From Rhodococcus sp. AW25M09 (GTDB taxonomy: Bacteria; Actinomycetota; Actinomycetes; Mycobacteriales; Mycobacteriaceae), in assembly GCF_000333955.1 (NCBI RefSeq), contig NZ_CAPS01000005.1, positions 1 through 64,000 of the forward strand: DNA of 64,000 bases, given 5' to 3'. Below, in pieces: positions 1 through 8,401 of this stretch. The translations under genes were made by a program, and so were the position numbers. The notes below the pieces were generated by a model. The model saw only the letters and a program-made list of their open reading frames with translations, did not search any database and had not been told where the DNA came from. Position 1 is the stretch's first letter. The number at the start of each line of letters is the position of its first letter.

Positions 1-505
1 CGAGACCGGCACCGCCGCCGATACCTGCGCCTGCACCGATCAATGCGTCGAAGGCACCACCGAACGCGGCACCGAGTTCGGCACCGATCTGCCCGCCCAC
101 CGCCAGCGCCGCAGCGAGTGCTGCTTGCAGGGATGCCGCAATCTCGCCCGTAACGTCGATGCCACCGGTCAGGCTGCCGCCCGCTGCGAGTCCGCCACCG
201 GCGACTGCGCCTGCGGCCAGCCCGAGACCGGCCGACAAGCCTCCGCCGAGGCTCGCTCCCCCGGCGAGTGCGCCGTCGAGGCCTGCGGATCCGCCGGCAC
301 CCAAGATGGCCGAGAGCTGGCTGCCGGCTCCGGCGAACAGTCCCGATTCGGCGACCAGCGGAGCAACCGCAACGATGTCCGCATGGGTCACATCGCCGAG
401 GCCCGCGGCGGCCAGAGCCGTCTGGGGGTTGGCGCAGTATGCGGCGGCAGCCTGGTCATCGCGCAGCAGGCTGAGGATGAAATCGAGTACGGCGTTGGTA
501 GCCAT
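1..505 (-). CDS. IniB N-terminal-domain protein (partial, 3' end off the window)
   Basis: The reverse strand reads open from an ATG at 505 to the window edge, so only the first 168 or so residues are visible. It starts MATNAVLDFILSLLRDDQ and continues with an alanine-rich helical block containing AAYCANPQTALAAAGL. This is the short N-terminal domain shared by IniB, the product of the first gene of the mycobacterial isoniazid-inducible iniBAC operon. From about residue 65 the protein becomes a Gly/Ala low-complexity repeat (GGASLGGGLSAGLGLAAG type), as in IniB. A strong AAGGAGA ribosome site lies 7 bases before the ATG. It is divergent from an Hsp70-like gene across a GC-rich gap. IniB function is not established; the operon partners in mycobacteria are dynamin-like IniA/IniC, which could lie beyond the left edge. 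The family call is fairly sure; its role here is unknown. Confidence 0.8.
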   Translation of the reverse strand, partial: MATNAVLDFILSLLRDDQAAAAYCANPQTALAAAGLGDVTHADIVAVAPLVAESGLFAGAGSQLSAILGAGGSAGLDGALAGGASLGGGLSAGLGLAAGAVAGGGLAAGGSLTGGIDVTGEIAASLQAALAAALAVGGQIGAELGAAFGGAFDALIGAGAGIGGGAGL

Positions 506-764
506 CTGGGTCTCCTTGACGAGGGGTGCTTCGTGGTTGATCACAAATCTAGGCATCGGCGGGCCCCCGCCCAACGGGGGCGATCCCCCTACTCCCCCCG
601 GGGTTGCCAGGGGGGTTTCGTTAGGGATCTTGGTGCTTTAGGGGATTTCACTCGTTCCACGCTCTAACCTGCTGTGAGACGTAACGAATAGCCAGTGCCG
701 GCCGACAATGCGAGTGACGGCAGTACTACCGACGGCTGGGCGAGATGAAGGCGGCGACACGAAC
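506..764. promoter_or_regulatory. Divergent intergenic region with two GC hairpins
   Basis: This gap separates the IniB-like gene from the first Hsp70-like gene. It holds a perfect 7-bp inverted repeat with a 5-base loop at 563-581 (GCCCCCG/CGGGGGC). A second, 6C/6G, inverted repeat lies at 594-599 and 610-615. Both lie 58-110 bases upstream of the IniB-like start, where its promoter or leader should be. I see no clear -35/-10 pair. The hairpins could shape a leader RNA or bind a regulator; neither is shown. Confidence 0.4.
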
Positions 765-2513
765 ATGAACGCAGGACTCGGCATCCGTATCGGCTCGGCG
801 ACGGCTGTAGCTGCCCTCGATACCGACCCCGTCTCCTCGGTGGTCAAGCGTTCGGCGCTCCACCTTCGCCCCGGAGCGGCCCCGAGCTTGGTCGAACTGT
901 GGGATCGATCGAGGCGGAATTCTATCGGTGGATTCGCCGACCGGGTCGGCGATCCGGTGGAGCTGATCGACGACGACGGACGCACGCACCTCGCCGAGGA
1001 TCTGTATGCCACCGCTACTCGCGCACTCGTCGCCGAAGCCTCCGCCGGATCGGATTCCACCCCGACCGTCGTCGTCACCCACCCCACCAACTGGACCGCA
1101 TACACCGCCGAGGTTCTCGGTGAGGCGTTGGACCGCGCAGGGCTGGCCGACGTCACGCTGGTACCCGAGTCCGTTGCCACGATGCGGTGGCTCGAGGTGA
1201 CACGGGGGCCACAGTCCGACGGCCTGGCCGTGGTCTACGACCTCGGTGCCAGCGCACTCGACGTGACCCTGCTACGGACCGGCTCCGACGCAGGCGTCGT
1301 CGGCACGGGGGTTCACTCACCGGAGTTCGGCGGCGCGCAGTTCGACCACGCGATCATGCAGTACGTCCTCGACACGGTCTCGGGAAGCCAGTCCTTCGAT
1401 TTCGATCCCTTCGACCCCGACACCGTCGGGGCTTTGGTGGAATTGCGAGCCCGCTGCAGCGAGGCGAAGGAACAGCTCTCCTACGACACGTCCACCTCTC
1501 TGACCGTCGAACTGCCCGGTCTGCAGACCGAGGTTCGTCTGGTGCGCTCCGAGATCGAAGAACTCGTGCGTGCATCGCTGATGGCGTCGATCGGAGTCGT
1601 GCGTGACGCCGTCACCGCCGCCGGGCTCGAGGTCACCGACATCGACCAGGTGGTGCTCGTCGGTGGCAGCGCAGCCATGCCGCTGGTTGCCGAGCTCATC
1701 TCGTCCGAACTGCGGGCACCCGTCGTGGCCGGACCGCGCCCCGAACTCACCGTCGCCGTCGGTGCCGCGATCCTCGGCAGCGACATCGCCGACGCCACCG
1801 CAGCCGACGACGCGGCAGCCCTGGCCGCGGTTCCCGCCGCGTCCGTGGCTTCCGCAGCCACGGCGGCTCCGATGGCACGCCCGACCCCCAGGCCCGCGCC
1901 GACACCCACCGCCGTCCAGTCCGATGAGGGCATGTCCGGCCGCAAGAAGGCCGGCCTCGTCGCTGGATCCGTCGTCGTCCTCGCGCTTCTCGCAGGCGGT
2001 GGCCTGTCGGTGGGCACGGCGCTGACGTCCGACAACACCACTCCGGCCGAATCCAACGCGGAGACCTCGATCTCGGGAACCACGACACCGGGGACCACCG
2101 CAGCGGTGGCAGACGTCGCCACGACGACAGCAACCGATGAAAATGGCTCTGCGCCAGCCGCATCCGATGGTGCCCCGCGCACGGTGGTCAACTCCGACGG
2201 CTCGGTGACGCAGATCGACCCGGCCACCGGCGCCCCGGTCGCTGGTGCCCCGGCCGCCGGAGCACCCGCCCCTGCTCCCGCCGGCAACGGCGCAGCAACC
2301 GTGCCGACCATCCCCTCGGTCGCGGCCCCGACGGTTCCCAACTACCAACCACCCGCCGTGCAGCTTCCCCCGGCACCTCAGGCTCCGAACGTGCAAGTCC
2401 CCAGCTACCAGGCCCCCACCTTCACCAACCCCCTCCCGAACACCGCTAACACTGTCGACAAGACGCTCGACGGGGTACTCAATCTTCCGGGCCAGATCCT
2501 CCCGATCGGCTGA
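765..2513 (+). CDS. Hsp70-like actin-fold ATPase with membrane anchor (paralogue 1)
   Basis: A 582-residue protein whose N-terminal half matches the Hsp70/actin ATPase fold. Phosphate-1 is GIRIGSATAVAAL near residue 5, phosphate-2 is VVYDLGASALDVTLL near residue 156, and the adenosine loop is VVLVGGSAAMPLV followed by VAVGAAILG. The RARCSEAKEQLS segment matches the helix after the GGxxFD loop of DnaK. There is no Hsp70 substrate-binding domain. Instead come an Ala/Pro linker, one membrane segment near residues 396-418 and a Thr/Pro-rich tail of about 160 residues, presumably outside the cell. I chose ATG 765 because the motif starts there; an ATG at 708 would add 19 unrelated residues. The LuxR gene follows after 9 bases, which suggests one transcript. 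It is probably not a classical chaperone; substrate and partner are unknown. Confidence 0.8.
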   Translation: MNAGLGIRIGSATAVAALDTDPVSSVVKRSALHLRPGAAPSLVELWDRSRRNSIGGFADRVGDPVELIDDDGRTHLAEDLYATATRALVAEASAGSDSTPTVVVTHPTNWTAYTAEVLGEALDRAGLADVTLVPESVATMRWLEVTRGPQSDGLAVVYDLGASALDVTLLRTGSDAGVVGTGVHSPEFGGAQFDHAIMQYVLDTVSGSQSFDFDPFDPDTVGALVELRARCSEAKEQLSYDTSTSLTVELPGLQTEVRLVRSEIEELVRASLMASIGVVRDAVTAAGLEVTDIDQVVLVGGSAAMPLVAELISSELRAPVVAGPRPELTVAVGAAILGSDIADATAADDAAALAAVPAASVASAATAAPMARPTPRPAPTPTAVQSDEGMSGRKKAGLVAGSVVVLALLAGGGLSVGTALTSDNTTPAESNAETSISGTTTPGTTAAVADVATTTATDENGSAPAASDGAPRTVVNSDGSVTQIDPATGAPVAGAPAAGAPAPAPAGNGAATVPTIPSVAAPTVPNYQPPAVQLPPAPQAPNVQVPSYQAPTFTNPLPNTANTVDKTLDGVLNLPGQILPIG

Positions 2514-2522
2514 CGCCCGACC

Positions 2523-5033
2523 GTGACCAGCACCCGATCGACACTCGTCGGCGTCGAGCGCGCCGATCGCTTCGTTCGTGATGCGCTCGGCACCAGGGGG
2601 TTTCATGTCGTCGTCGGGGTGAACGGCTCCGGTCGCTCCGCTGTTCTCGACGCGGTCGCGGCGTCGGTAGATCCGTACCCCGGCAGCATCGCCGACGCGC
2701 CGTCCGGGGCGACGGTTCTGATCGACGATGCGCACCTGTTGTCGGACCAGCGGTTGGACGAGATTGCCGCTGCCGCAACACGCTCGGACATCACTCTGAT
2801 AGTGGCGACCGCACCGCGCAGGTTCGACTCTCGGATCGAGAAGATGATCGCTTCCGCTGGTCCCGCTCGACTGACACTGGTTCCACTGGACAAGACGTCC
2901 ATCGCCGCGCGTTCGGCCGCAATCGCACGGCCTCTGTCGGCCGCGCTGGCCGGTGCCATCGCCAAATCCACCGGCGGAATCCTGGCCGCAGTCGACGCGG
3001 CGTTGACTGCACTCGGCAGTGATCGCTCCGATCCGGCTCCCCTGCGAACGGTGACCGAATCGGTTGCCGAGCAGCACCGCCGGATGTTGATCGAGACCAC
3101 CGACGACACCCGCGCACTGCTACTCGCAGCTCGATTCGGGATGCCACCCGAGCCCGCCACGGCCGCGCAGATCGTCGCGCGCGAGAGCGAGGCCGAGTCG
3201 CTTGTCGACCTCGCGTTCGGCTCCGGCGTCCTCGATTCCACCGGAACGTTGATTCCATCGGCCGAGGCCCCGCTGATCGAGTTGATCGGCGATCGACGCT
3301 GCCGCACCCTGCTCGACTCCATCACCGATGTCGCTGCCCGATCCCGCGTGCTCGACGCCATCGCCGCACGTGCGTTGGCCGAGCGTGGCGTCGTCCACGC
3401 GGGTCTGGCGGATTTTCTTGTACAGCAAGCCGATTCGGCGTCGATCGAGACAGCCGGAGCCCTGTACGACGCAGCGGTGGACGCCGGCTTCGACTCGTCG
3501 GCACTGGCGGCCCGCAGGTCGGAGGTCGCGGCCGCCACCGGCGACCTGGACGAGGCGGGTCGCTACGCCGACGTGGTACTCGACATCGCCGCGGACTGTG
3601 ATTCTTCGGATCTGCGCACAGCGGTGCGGGTCTCGGCCTCGATTGCGGCGCAGCGTGGAATGCTCTCGCGCAGTGCGCAACTGTTCACCTGGCTCGGCGA
3701 CGATCGGCTGGGGCCCGATGTGGTGTGGGCGGCGCTGTCCGCTGCCGCGGCCGGTGATCGCAGCGCCGCAGACCGGTCGATGGCCGCGGTGTCCGCCCTT
3801 GCGCCGACCTCCAGCACGGCGTCGGGCACCTTGCTCGTGACCGGTGTAGTCGAGTCCATCGACTCGCGCAGCGCAGCCGCAGCGAGTGCCGCCGCGAACT
3901 CGATGATGCGCGCAATAACATTGATGGGCAACGTATCCGACCGATCGTGCATCCCCGACACTGCTGCGGCCATTGCCGCCGTGCATGCCGTGCACTGCGG
4001 CGACCTCACCCGCGTCGACTCCATTCTGACGCGAGCGCTCCCCGAACATCGTCCAGGATCCGAGGCACATACCAGGTTGAGCCTCATCGGAGCCTGGGCG
4101 TCGATGCTGCGCGGAGATGCAGCCGATGCGAGCTCTGCGATCGACGCTCTTCGGATTCCGGTGTCGCACGTCCGTAATCAGCTCTTTCTGCACGCGATTC
4201 GGGTGGGCCTGGCCCGCAGATCCGGTGATGCAGGATCACTGATCACGGCCTGGACCCACGCACAGAACGTGATCTCCGAGTACTCCGCAGACCTGTTCGC
4301 GCTGCTACCCCTGGGCGAATTACTCTTGGCAGCAACCCGACTCGGCCAGGTCGACCGCGTCGAACATCTCGTCACGCAGGCCAACGATCTGCTCGCGGCG
4401 CTCGGAGATCCGCCGATCTGGGCGTCCGCGCTGCATTGGTATCAGGTTCAGGCCGCCATCGTGGCCCAGACACCCGACGCGTTGGTGCCGCACGCCAAGT
4501 CTCTGGCCGCGGCCGCTCCGACCCATCCGTACAGCGCCGCACTGGCTGCCGCCGGCCGCGCCTGGCTCGGCGTGTTGCAAGGCAGACCCGATGCGACCGC
4601 TGTCGAGAATTCGGCGCGCACGCTGACCACCTTCGGGCTGCCCTGGGATGGAGCCCGCTTGGCGAGCGAGGCCGCCCTCACCGTCACCGATACCGCGACG
4701 GCCACCTCGTTGCTGCACATCGCCCGGTCGCTGCGGCAGCCCACCACACACCAACGGGACAATCCGGGAACTACGCCCACACCGAGTGGTTCTCTGAGCG
4801 AACGCGAAGCCGAGGTCGCGGAACTGCTCGTACTCGGAGTGACCTACCGCGAGGTGGGCAGCCGCCTCTACATCTCGCCGAAAACCGTCGAACATCATGT
4901 GGCTCGAATTCGGCGCAGGCTCGGGGCCGAGTCTCGTTCAGAGCTGATCTCGATGCTGCGTGCCATGGGCTACGGGGCTTCGACCAGCGCAACTGTCAGC
5001 CCTGTAACTGTGCAAGGCCCCGAAGCGACATAG
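2523..5033 (+). CDS. Large LuxR-family transcriptional regulator with degenerate NTPase domain
   Basis: An 836-residue protein starting at GTG 2523. The C-terminal 60 residues (about 757-815) form a clear LuxR/GerE helix-turn-helix: LSEREAEVAELLVLG, then SPKTVEHHVARIRRRLG. The N-terminus resembles the AAA/STAND ATPase of large LuxR (LAL) regulators: GVNGSGRSAV near residue 33 as P-loop, TVLIDDAHLL near residue 64 as Walker B, and LIVATAPRR as a sensor-like strand. The P-loop lysine is replaced by arginine, so ATP handling may be altered. The middle is alanine-rich and helical, like TPR-type sensor regions. It sits between two Hsp70-like genes in the same direction, which makes those genes and the divergent IniB-like gene its likely targets. 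That is inferred from position only. Confidence 0.8.
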   Translation: MTSTRSTLVGVERADRFVRDALGTRGFHVVVGVNGSGRSAVLDAVAASVDPYPGSIADAPSGATVLIDDAHLLSDQRLDEIAAAATRSDITLIVATAPRRFDSRIEKMIASAGPARLTLVPLDKTSIAARSAAIARPLSAALAGAIAKSTGGILAAVDAALTALGSDRSDPAPLRTVTESVAEQHRRMLIETTDDTRALLLAARFGMPPEPATAAQIVARESEAESLVDLAFGSGVLDSTGTLIPSAEAPLIELIGDRRCRTLLDSITDVAARSRVLDAIAARALAERGVVHAGLADFLVQQADSASIETAGALYDAAVDAGFDSSALAARRSEVAAATGDLDEAGRYADVVLDIAADCDSSDLRTAVRVSASIAAQRGMLSRSAQLFTWLGDDRLGPDVVWAALSAAAAGDRSAADRSMAAVSALAPTSSTASGTLLVTGVVESIDSRSAAAASAAANSMMRAITLMGNVSDRSCIPDTAAAIAAVHAVHCGDLTRVDSILTRALPEHRPGSEAHTRLSLIGAWASMLRGDAADASSAIDALRIPVSHVRNQLFLHAIRVGLARRSGDAGSLITAWTHAQNVISEYSADLFALLPLGELLLAATRLGQVDRVEHLVTQANDLLAALGDPPIWASALHWYQVQAAIVAQTPDALVPHAKSLAAAAPTHPYSAALAAAGRAWLGVLQGRPDATAVENSARTLTTFGLPWDGARLASEAALTVTDTATATSLLHIARSLRQPTTHQRDNPGTTPTPSGSLSEREAEVAELLVLGVTYREVGSRLYISPKTVEHHVARIRRRLGAESRSELISMLRAMGYGASTSATVSPVTVQGPEAT

Positions 5034-5073
5034 GAACAGAGAATCACTCCCGACCGAAAACAGGTATGACCCC

Positions 5074-5313
5074 ATGACAGAGCAGCCCCGCCCTGTGCGC
5101 GTCGGCGCACCGGACGTCGGCCTCTATCTGGACGACGATCGTGCCGTCGCAGCCGAGATCGATCCCGTCGCACCTCGTCCGCTCGAGACGACCGACGCAC
5201 CCATCGACAGTCCCGAACAGGACCCGCCCGAACCCGGACCGGATCCAGCGGGTCGGGACGCCTCGGACTCCGGCCGAACGCCGAAGGACCGATCGACAGG
5301 GGCAAATCCATGA
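5074..5313 (+). CDS. Small acidic proline-rich protein of unknown function
   Basis: A 79-residue ORF with no recognisable family. It is rich in Asp, Glu and Pro, starts MTEQPRPVRVGAPDVGLYLD, and appears largely disordered. The evidence that it is real is positional: its TGA overlaps the ATG of the next Hsp70-like gene (ATGA at 5310-5313), so the two are probably translationally coupled. It starts 40 bases after the LuxR gene. The segment VGAPDVGLYLDDDRAVAAEID vaguely recalls the phosphate-1 strand of the neighbouring Hsp70-like proteins, so it could be a remnant or partner of one. That is weak. Confidence 0.55.
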   Translation: MTEQPRPVRVGAPDVGLYLDDDRAVAAEIDPVAPRPLETTDAPIDSPEQDPPEPGPDPAGRDASDSGRTPKDRSTGANP

Positions 5314-6941
5314 GCGGTGCAAGACATCTCGGCATCACCATCGGCAATACCAGGTCGGTCGCGGTCCATCGCGCCCACTCGGACGAGGAACCGACGATCG
5401 TCGTACTGCCGACGACACTGAGATTCGACGAGGACGGGCGCGCACATCTCGGTGAACCCGCCGACACAGCACCGTTCACTCGGTTCGTGGACCTGGTCGG
5501 CCGGCAGGAGGACCTCGACCCCGAGGCCGAGGCCTACCGCGCCGAGGATCTGATGGCCAACGCCGCCAACTGCCTGGTTTCCCTGGTGGCTGCCACGGTC
5601 GAGTCCGGCGAGACGCCTGTGACGACCATGACGTACCCGACGCGATGGCCGCGCGACAGCGTCGCTCTCCTGCGCGACGCCCTCGACCACGCCGGCCTCA
5701 CCTCGGTCGCCTTGGTGCCCGATGCGAAAGCCGTCAGCACGTTCGCTCAGCGCAACCCCGGGTTGGGTGCCACGGTGATCGACATCGGTGCCACCGGCAC
5801 CGACATCTCCACATACCCGGGAGGTGGAACCGTCCGCACCACCGCCGTGAGCGGGGATGTCTTCACCGACGCACTGTTCGATCACGTGGTGACCGATCGT
5901 GAGCACATCGACCTGTCCGACGAGGCAGTCCGGAGCGCCCTGGCAGGCGTCGTCGCCTCCTGTGAGGCAGCCAAACACACACTGAGTACAGCCGAGGACG
6001 CCGTCATCTCGGTGGAACTGCCGGGTCTGTCGCACACCACGACCATCACGCGAGCCGAGTTCGCGAACCTGATCGAGCCGGCGGTGCGCACCCTCGACGT
6101 GCCGCAGACCGACACCATGGTGCTCACCGGAGGCAGCGCAGCACTCCCGCCGGTGGCGGCGGAGATCGCCGAACGATCCTCGGGCCCACTGCTCGTCGAG
6201 CCGCTCGCCGCAACCCGCGGCGCACTGATGCTCGCAGAGATCGAGGATGTCGACGGCAACTCCCTGGTCACCGGTGCCGCGCCGGTCGTCACCCGCAACG
6301 ACGGCAACGACTCCCTCGATACCGACGCCATTCCGGTGGTCGCGCCGGAGAAGTCCCTCGCATTCTCCCAGGCGATTCCCGCGGCGGCACCGTTGTTCGG
6401 AGCGTCGGGATTCCGGTCCGAACCGATCGAGCCGGCCCAGGACAGCGCGTCGGACACCGGAGACATGGCCGCCCCGTCGTCCGGTGCGAAAACGGGACGC
6501 AGCGAACGCTCACGAACCATCGCCACCATCATTGCCGGCGCTGCTGCAGGCGTGGTCATCGTCCTCGCCATCGCGGCAGTCAGTGGAGTGTTCGGTGGTT
6601 CGCCCGCGGCGCCGCCCCCGACCGTCACCGATGCCGGCTCGCCGGTCGTCACCTCCACTCGCACGCCGTCGACCACGACTGCTTCTCCCGCTCCGCCGGC
6701 GATCGTGGCACCGGTGGTCGACGAACCGACCTACGAGCCGTACGTTCCGCCCCAACCCGCACCCCTTCCCGCCCCGCCGCCGGCACCCGTACCCGAGCCC
6801 ATGCCTGAGCCGACGCCTGAGCCCGTCGTCACCACCACCACGCCCGCGGCCACCACGACAGCGGTGACCACTACCCCGGCCGAGGCGACTACGACGACCG
6901 CCACCACAACCGACACGACACCTACGGAAACTCAGCCCTGA
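5310..6941 (+). CDS. Hsp70-like actin-fold ATPase with membrane anchor (paralogue 2)
   Basis: A 543-residue protein of the same plan as paralogue 1. Phosphate-1 is LGITIGNTRSVAVH near residue 6, phosphate-2 is ATVIDIGATGTDIST near residue 152, the helix is SCEAAKHTLSTAED, and the adenosine loop is TMVLTGGSAALPPVA. No peptide-binding domain follows. After an acidic linker comes a membrane helix near residues 404-426 (IIAGAAAGVVIVLAIAAV), then a Pro-rich and Thr-rich tail ending in TTTTATTTDTTPTETQP. Tails of this kind usually cross cell-wall layers, and the Thr run could be mannosylated; both are inference. It is coupled to the small acidic gene by an ATGA overlap. The phosphate-2 strand has DIGATG in place of DLGGGT, so catalysis may be weak. 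Confidence 0.78.
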   Translation: MSGARHLGITIGNTRSVAVHRAHSDEEPTIVVLPTTLRFDEDGRAHLGEPADTAPFTRFVDLVGRQEDLDPEAEAYRAEDLMANAANCLVSLVAATVESGETPVTTMTYPTRWPRDSVALLRDALDHAGLTSVALVPDAKAVSTFAQRNPGLGATVIDIGATGTDISTYPGGGTVRTTAVSGDVFTDALFDHVVTDREHIDLSDEAVRSALAGVVASCEAAKHTLSTAEDAVISVELPGLSHTTTITRAEFANLIEPAVRTLDVPQTDTMVLTGGSAALPPVAAEIAERSSGPLLVEPLAATRGALMLAEIEDVDGNSLVTGAAPVVTRNDGNDSLDTDAIPVVAPEKSLAFSQAIPAAAPLFGASGFRSEPIEPAQDSASDTGDMAAPSSGAKTGRSERSRTIATIIAGAAAGVVIVLAIAAVSGVFGGSPAAPPPTVTDAGSPVVTSTRTPSTTTASPAPPAIVAPVVDEPTYEPYVPPQPAPLPAPPPAPVPEPMPEPTPEPVVTTTTPAATTTAVTTTPAEATTTTATTTDTTPTETQP

Positions 6942-6974
6942 GCTGCGACAACACTGGCTACGCGCCTGATGCCC

Positions 6975-6980
6975 TATGGT
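6975..6980 (+). promoter_or_regulatory. Candidate -10 box of the first S1 protease gene
   Basis: TATGGT lies 37 bases before the ATG at 7017 in the 75-base gap after the Hsp70-like gene. A similar TATAGT sits at the corresponding place before the next protease gene. No convincing -35 is visible. A GAAGGGA ribosome site precedes the ATG. Confidence 0.35.
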
Positions 6981-7016
6981 AGGTCGCTGATACCTAGCAC
7001 CCGATGAAGGGATTTC

Positions 7017-8315
7017 ATGCGTAACACCGGGGCGCTGCGTGCTGCAGTGCTGTGTTCGACGGCTTTCGTGATCGTTGCTTCGTTTTCCGGAACAGCGGCC
7101 GCCGATCCCGTCGTCCAAGCTGCCGCCGATCAGCTTCCCGCCGAGCTCGTCGAGGCCGTGCAACGAGATCTGAACATCTCCCCGCAGGAGTATCTCGATC
7201 GGGCGGCTCGCGCTCAGGAACTGTCCGCCTACGCCTCGGACTTCCGGGCCAGCCGTCCGGCGGATTTTGCCGGTGCCTGGATCGGGCCCGACGGCAATGC
7301 CGTCGTCGCTGTCACCTCACCTGCCGCAGCACAGGCCGTCGCCAAGGACGGTTACGCCACAGCGCAGTCACCGGTGTCGGCGGATGGGCTGGAGAAGTCG
7401 CTGGCAGATCTCAACAGTTGGATCGCCGCCCTCCCTCGTGAGATCTCCCAGCAGATCAACGGAACAGCAATAGATTTCATCGACAATCAGATCGTCGTCG
7501 ACCTGGTGAACAGCCCGATCGGTAGGGCCCTCAACCTGCCGACGCTATTGGCCAATATCAAGGTCATTCTGTCTCCCGGAGGAAACGGTCCGGCCGATCC
7601 GACCCCCATGGGCGGCGACACCTACGTCACGACGCCCGGGCCGATCGGCCAAGCGCCGACCACCGACATCAGCATCTGCTCGTTCGGTTTCAATGCCGTC
7701 GACGGCTCCGGTGCCGCGGTCAATCTCACTGCTGGACACTGCAATCCGAACAAGGCCACCGGAGTCGGCGGCGCGCCGGTCTACCTTCCGGATCCGTCGG
7801 ACATCGCACGCAGCACGCAAATCGGGACGTTCGATCGATCGAGCCTGGGCGCACAGGACGGCCTCGACTGGTCGGTGATCGCCCTGAACGACTCGGGCAT
7901 CACCTCCGGTCTGGACCGTCCTACCGTGCGCGGAGCCAACGGCAGCACCGTCGCCATCACCGGAACAGCGGCTCCCGTGATCGGAGCGCCGGTCTGCAAG
8001 TCCGGACAGTCCTCGTCGTTCACCTGCGGAATCGTTGCCGCAGACCGCGTCGAGACTCAGCTCTACATGGAGGACGGCACGTCCCGTACCGTTCGTGGAT
8101 TCGCCAGCACCGCATGCACTCTGGCGGGTGACAGCGGCGGTGCGATCGTGACCGGAACGCTCGCACTCGGCATCACCAGCGGATCCAACAGTGGCGGCGC
8201 ACCCGATTGCAACGAAGCCAACCTGACTTTGGCGCAATACGGCGGCACCGCGAGCCTGGGCATTCCCATCGATCAGGTCATAGGAGCCACCGGGGCAACC
8301 CTGCGAACCGAGTAG
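7017..8315 (+). CDS. Secreted S1-family serine protease
   Basis: A 432-residue protein starting with a Sec signal peptide (RNTGALRAAVLCSTAFVIVA, cleavage probably after GTAAA). An about 180-residue pro-region resembling those of alpha-lytic/streptogrisin-type proteases follows: DLNISPQEYLDRAARAQ and the WIGPDGNAVVAV strand. The chymotrypsin-fold catalytic domain has His241 in TAGHC, Asp284 in DWSVIAL and Ser373 in GDSGGAIV. Cysteines near ICSFGF/TAGHC, PVCKSG/FTCG and ACTLAG/PDCNE could form disulfides. It is expected to be exported, cleave its own pro-region and act outside the cell; the substrate is unknown. A close relative follows downstream, so the pair probably arose by tandem duplication. 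Confidence 0.88.
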   Translation: MRNTGALRAAVLCSTAFVIVASFSGTAAADPVVQAAADQLPAELVEAVQRDLNISPQEYLDRAARAQELSAYASDFRASRPADFAGAWIGPDGNAVVAVTSPAAAQAVAKDGYATAQSPVSADGLEKSLADLNSWIAALPREISQQINGTAIDFIDNQIVVDLVNSPIGRALNLPTLLANIKVILSPGGNGPADPTPMGGDTYVTTPGPIGQAPTTDISICSFGFNAVDGSGAAVNLTAGHCNPNKATGVGGAPVYLPDPSDIARSTQIGTFDRSSLGAQDGLDWSVIALNDSGITSGLDRPTVRGANGSTVAITGTAAPVIGAPVCKSGQSSSFTCGIVAADRVETQLYMEDGTSRTVRGFASTACTLAGDSGGAIVTGTLALGITSGSNSGGAPDCNEANLTLAQYGGTASLGIPIDQVIGATGATLRTE

Positions 8316-8344
8316 CGCGGTCATGCCGGAGCCACGTAACCCCC

Positions 8345-8350
8345 TATAGT
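8345..8350 (+). promoter_or_regulatory. Candidate -10 box of the second S1 protease gene
   Basis: TATAGT lies 52 bases before the chosen ATG at 8402, inside the 86-base gap between the two protease genes. This suggests the second gene has its own promoter. A GGGAGGGG ribosome site lies just before the ATG. Confidence 0.4.
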
Positions 8351-8401
8351 CGTACCCGAAGTGAATGGCATCACATCGTGGTGCCTTGGGAGGGGTTATC
8401 C

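Noticed and set aside
1317-3077. A 586-codon minus-strand frame across the first Hsp70-like and LuxR genes
   Set aside because: Composition is Arg/Gly/Cys-rich as expected of a shadow, and it crosses two well-supported genes.
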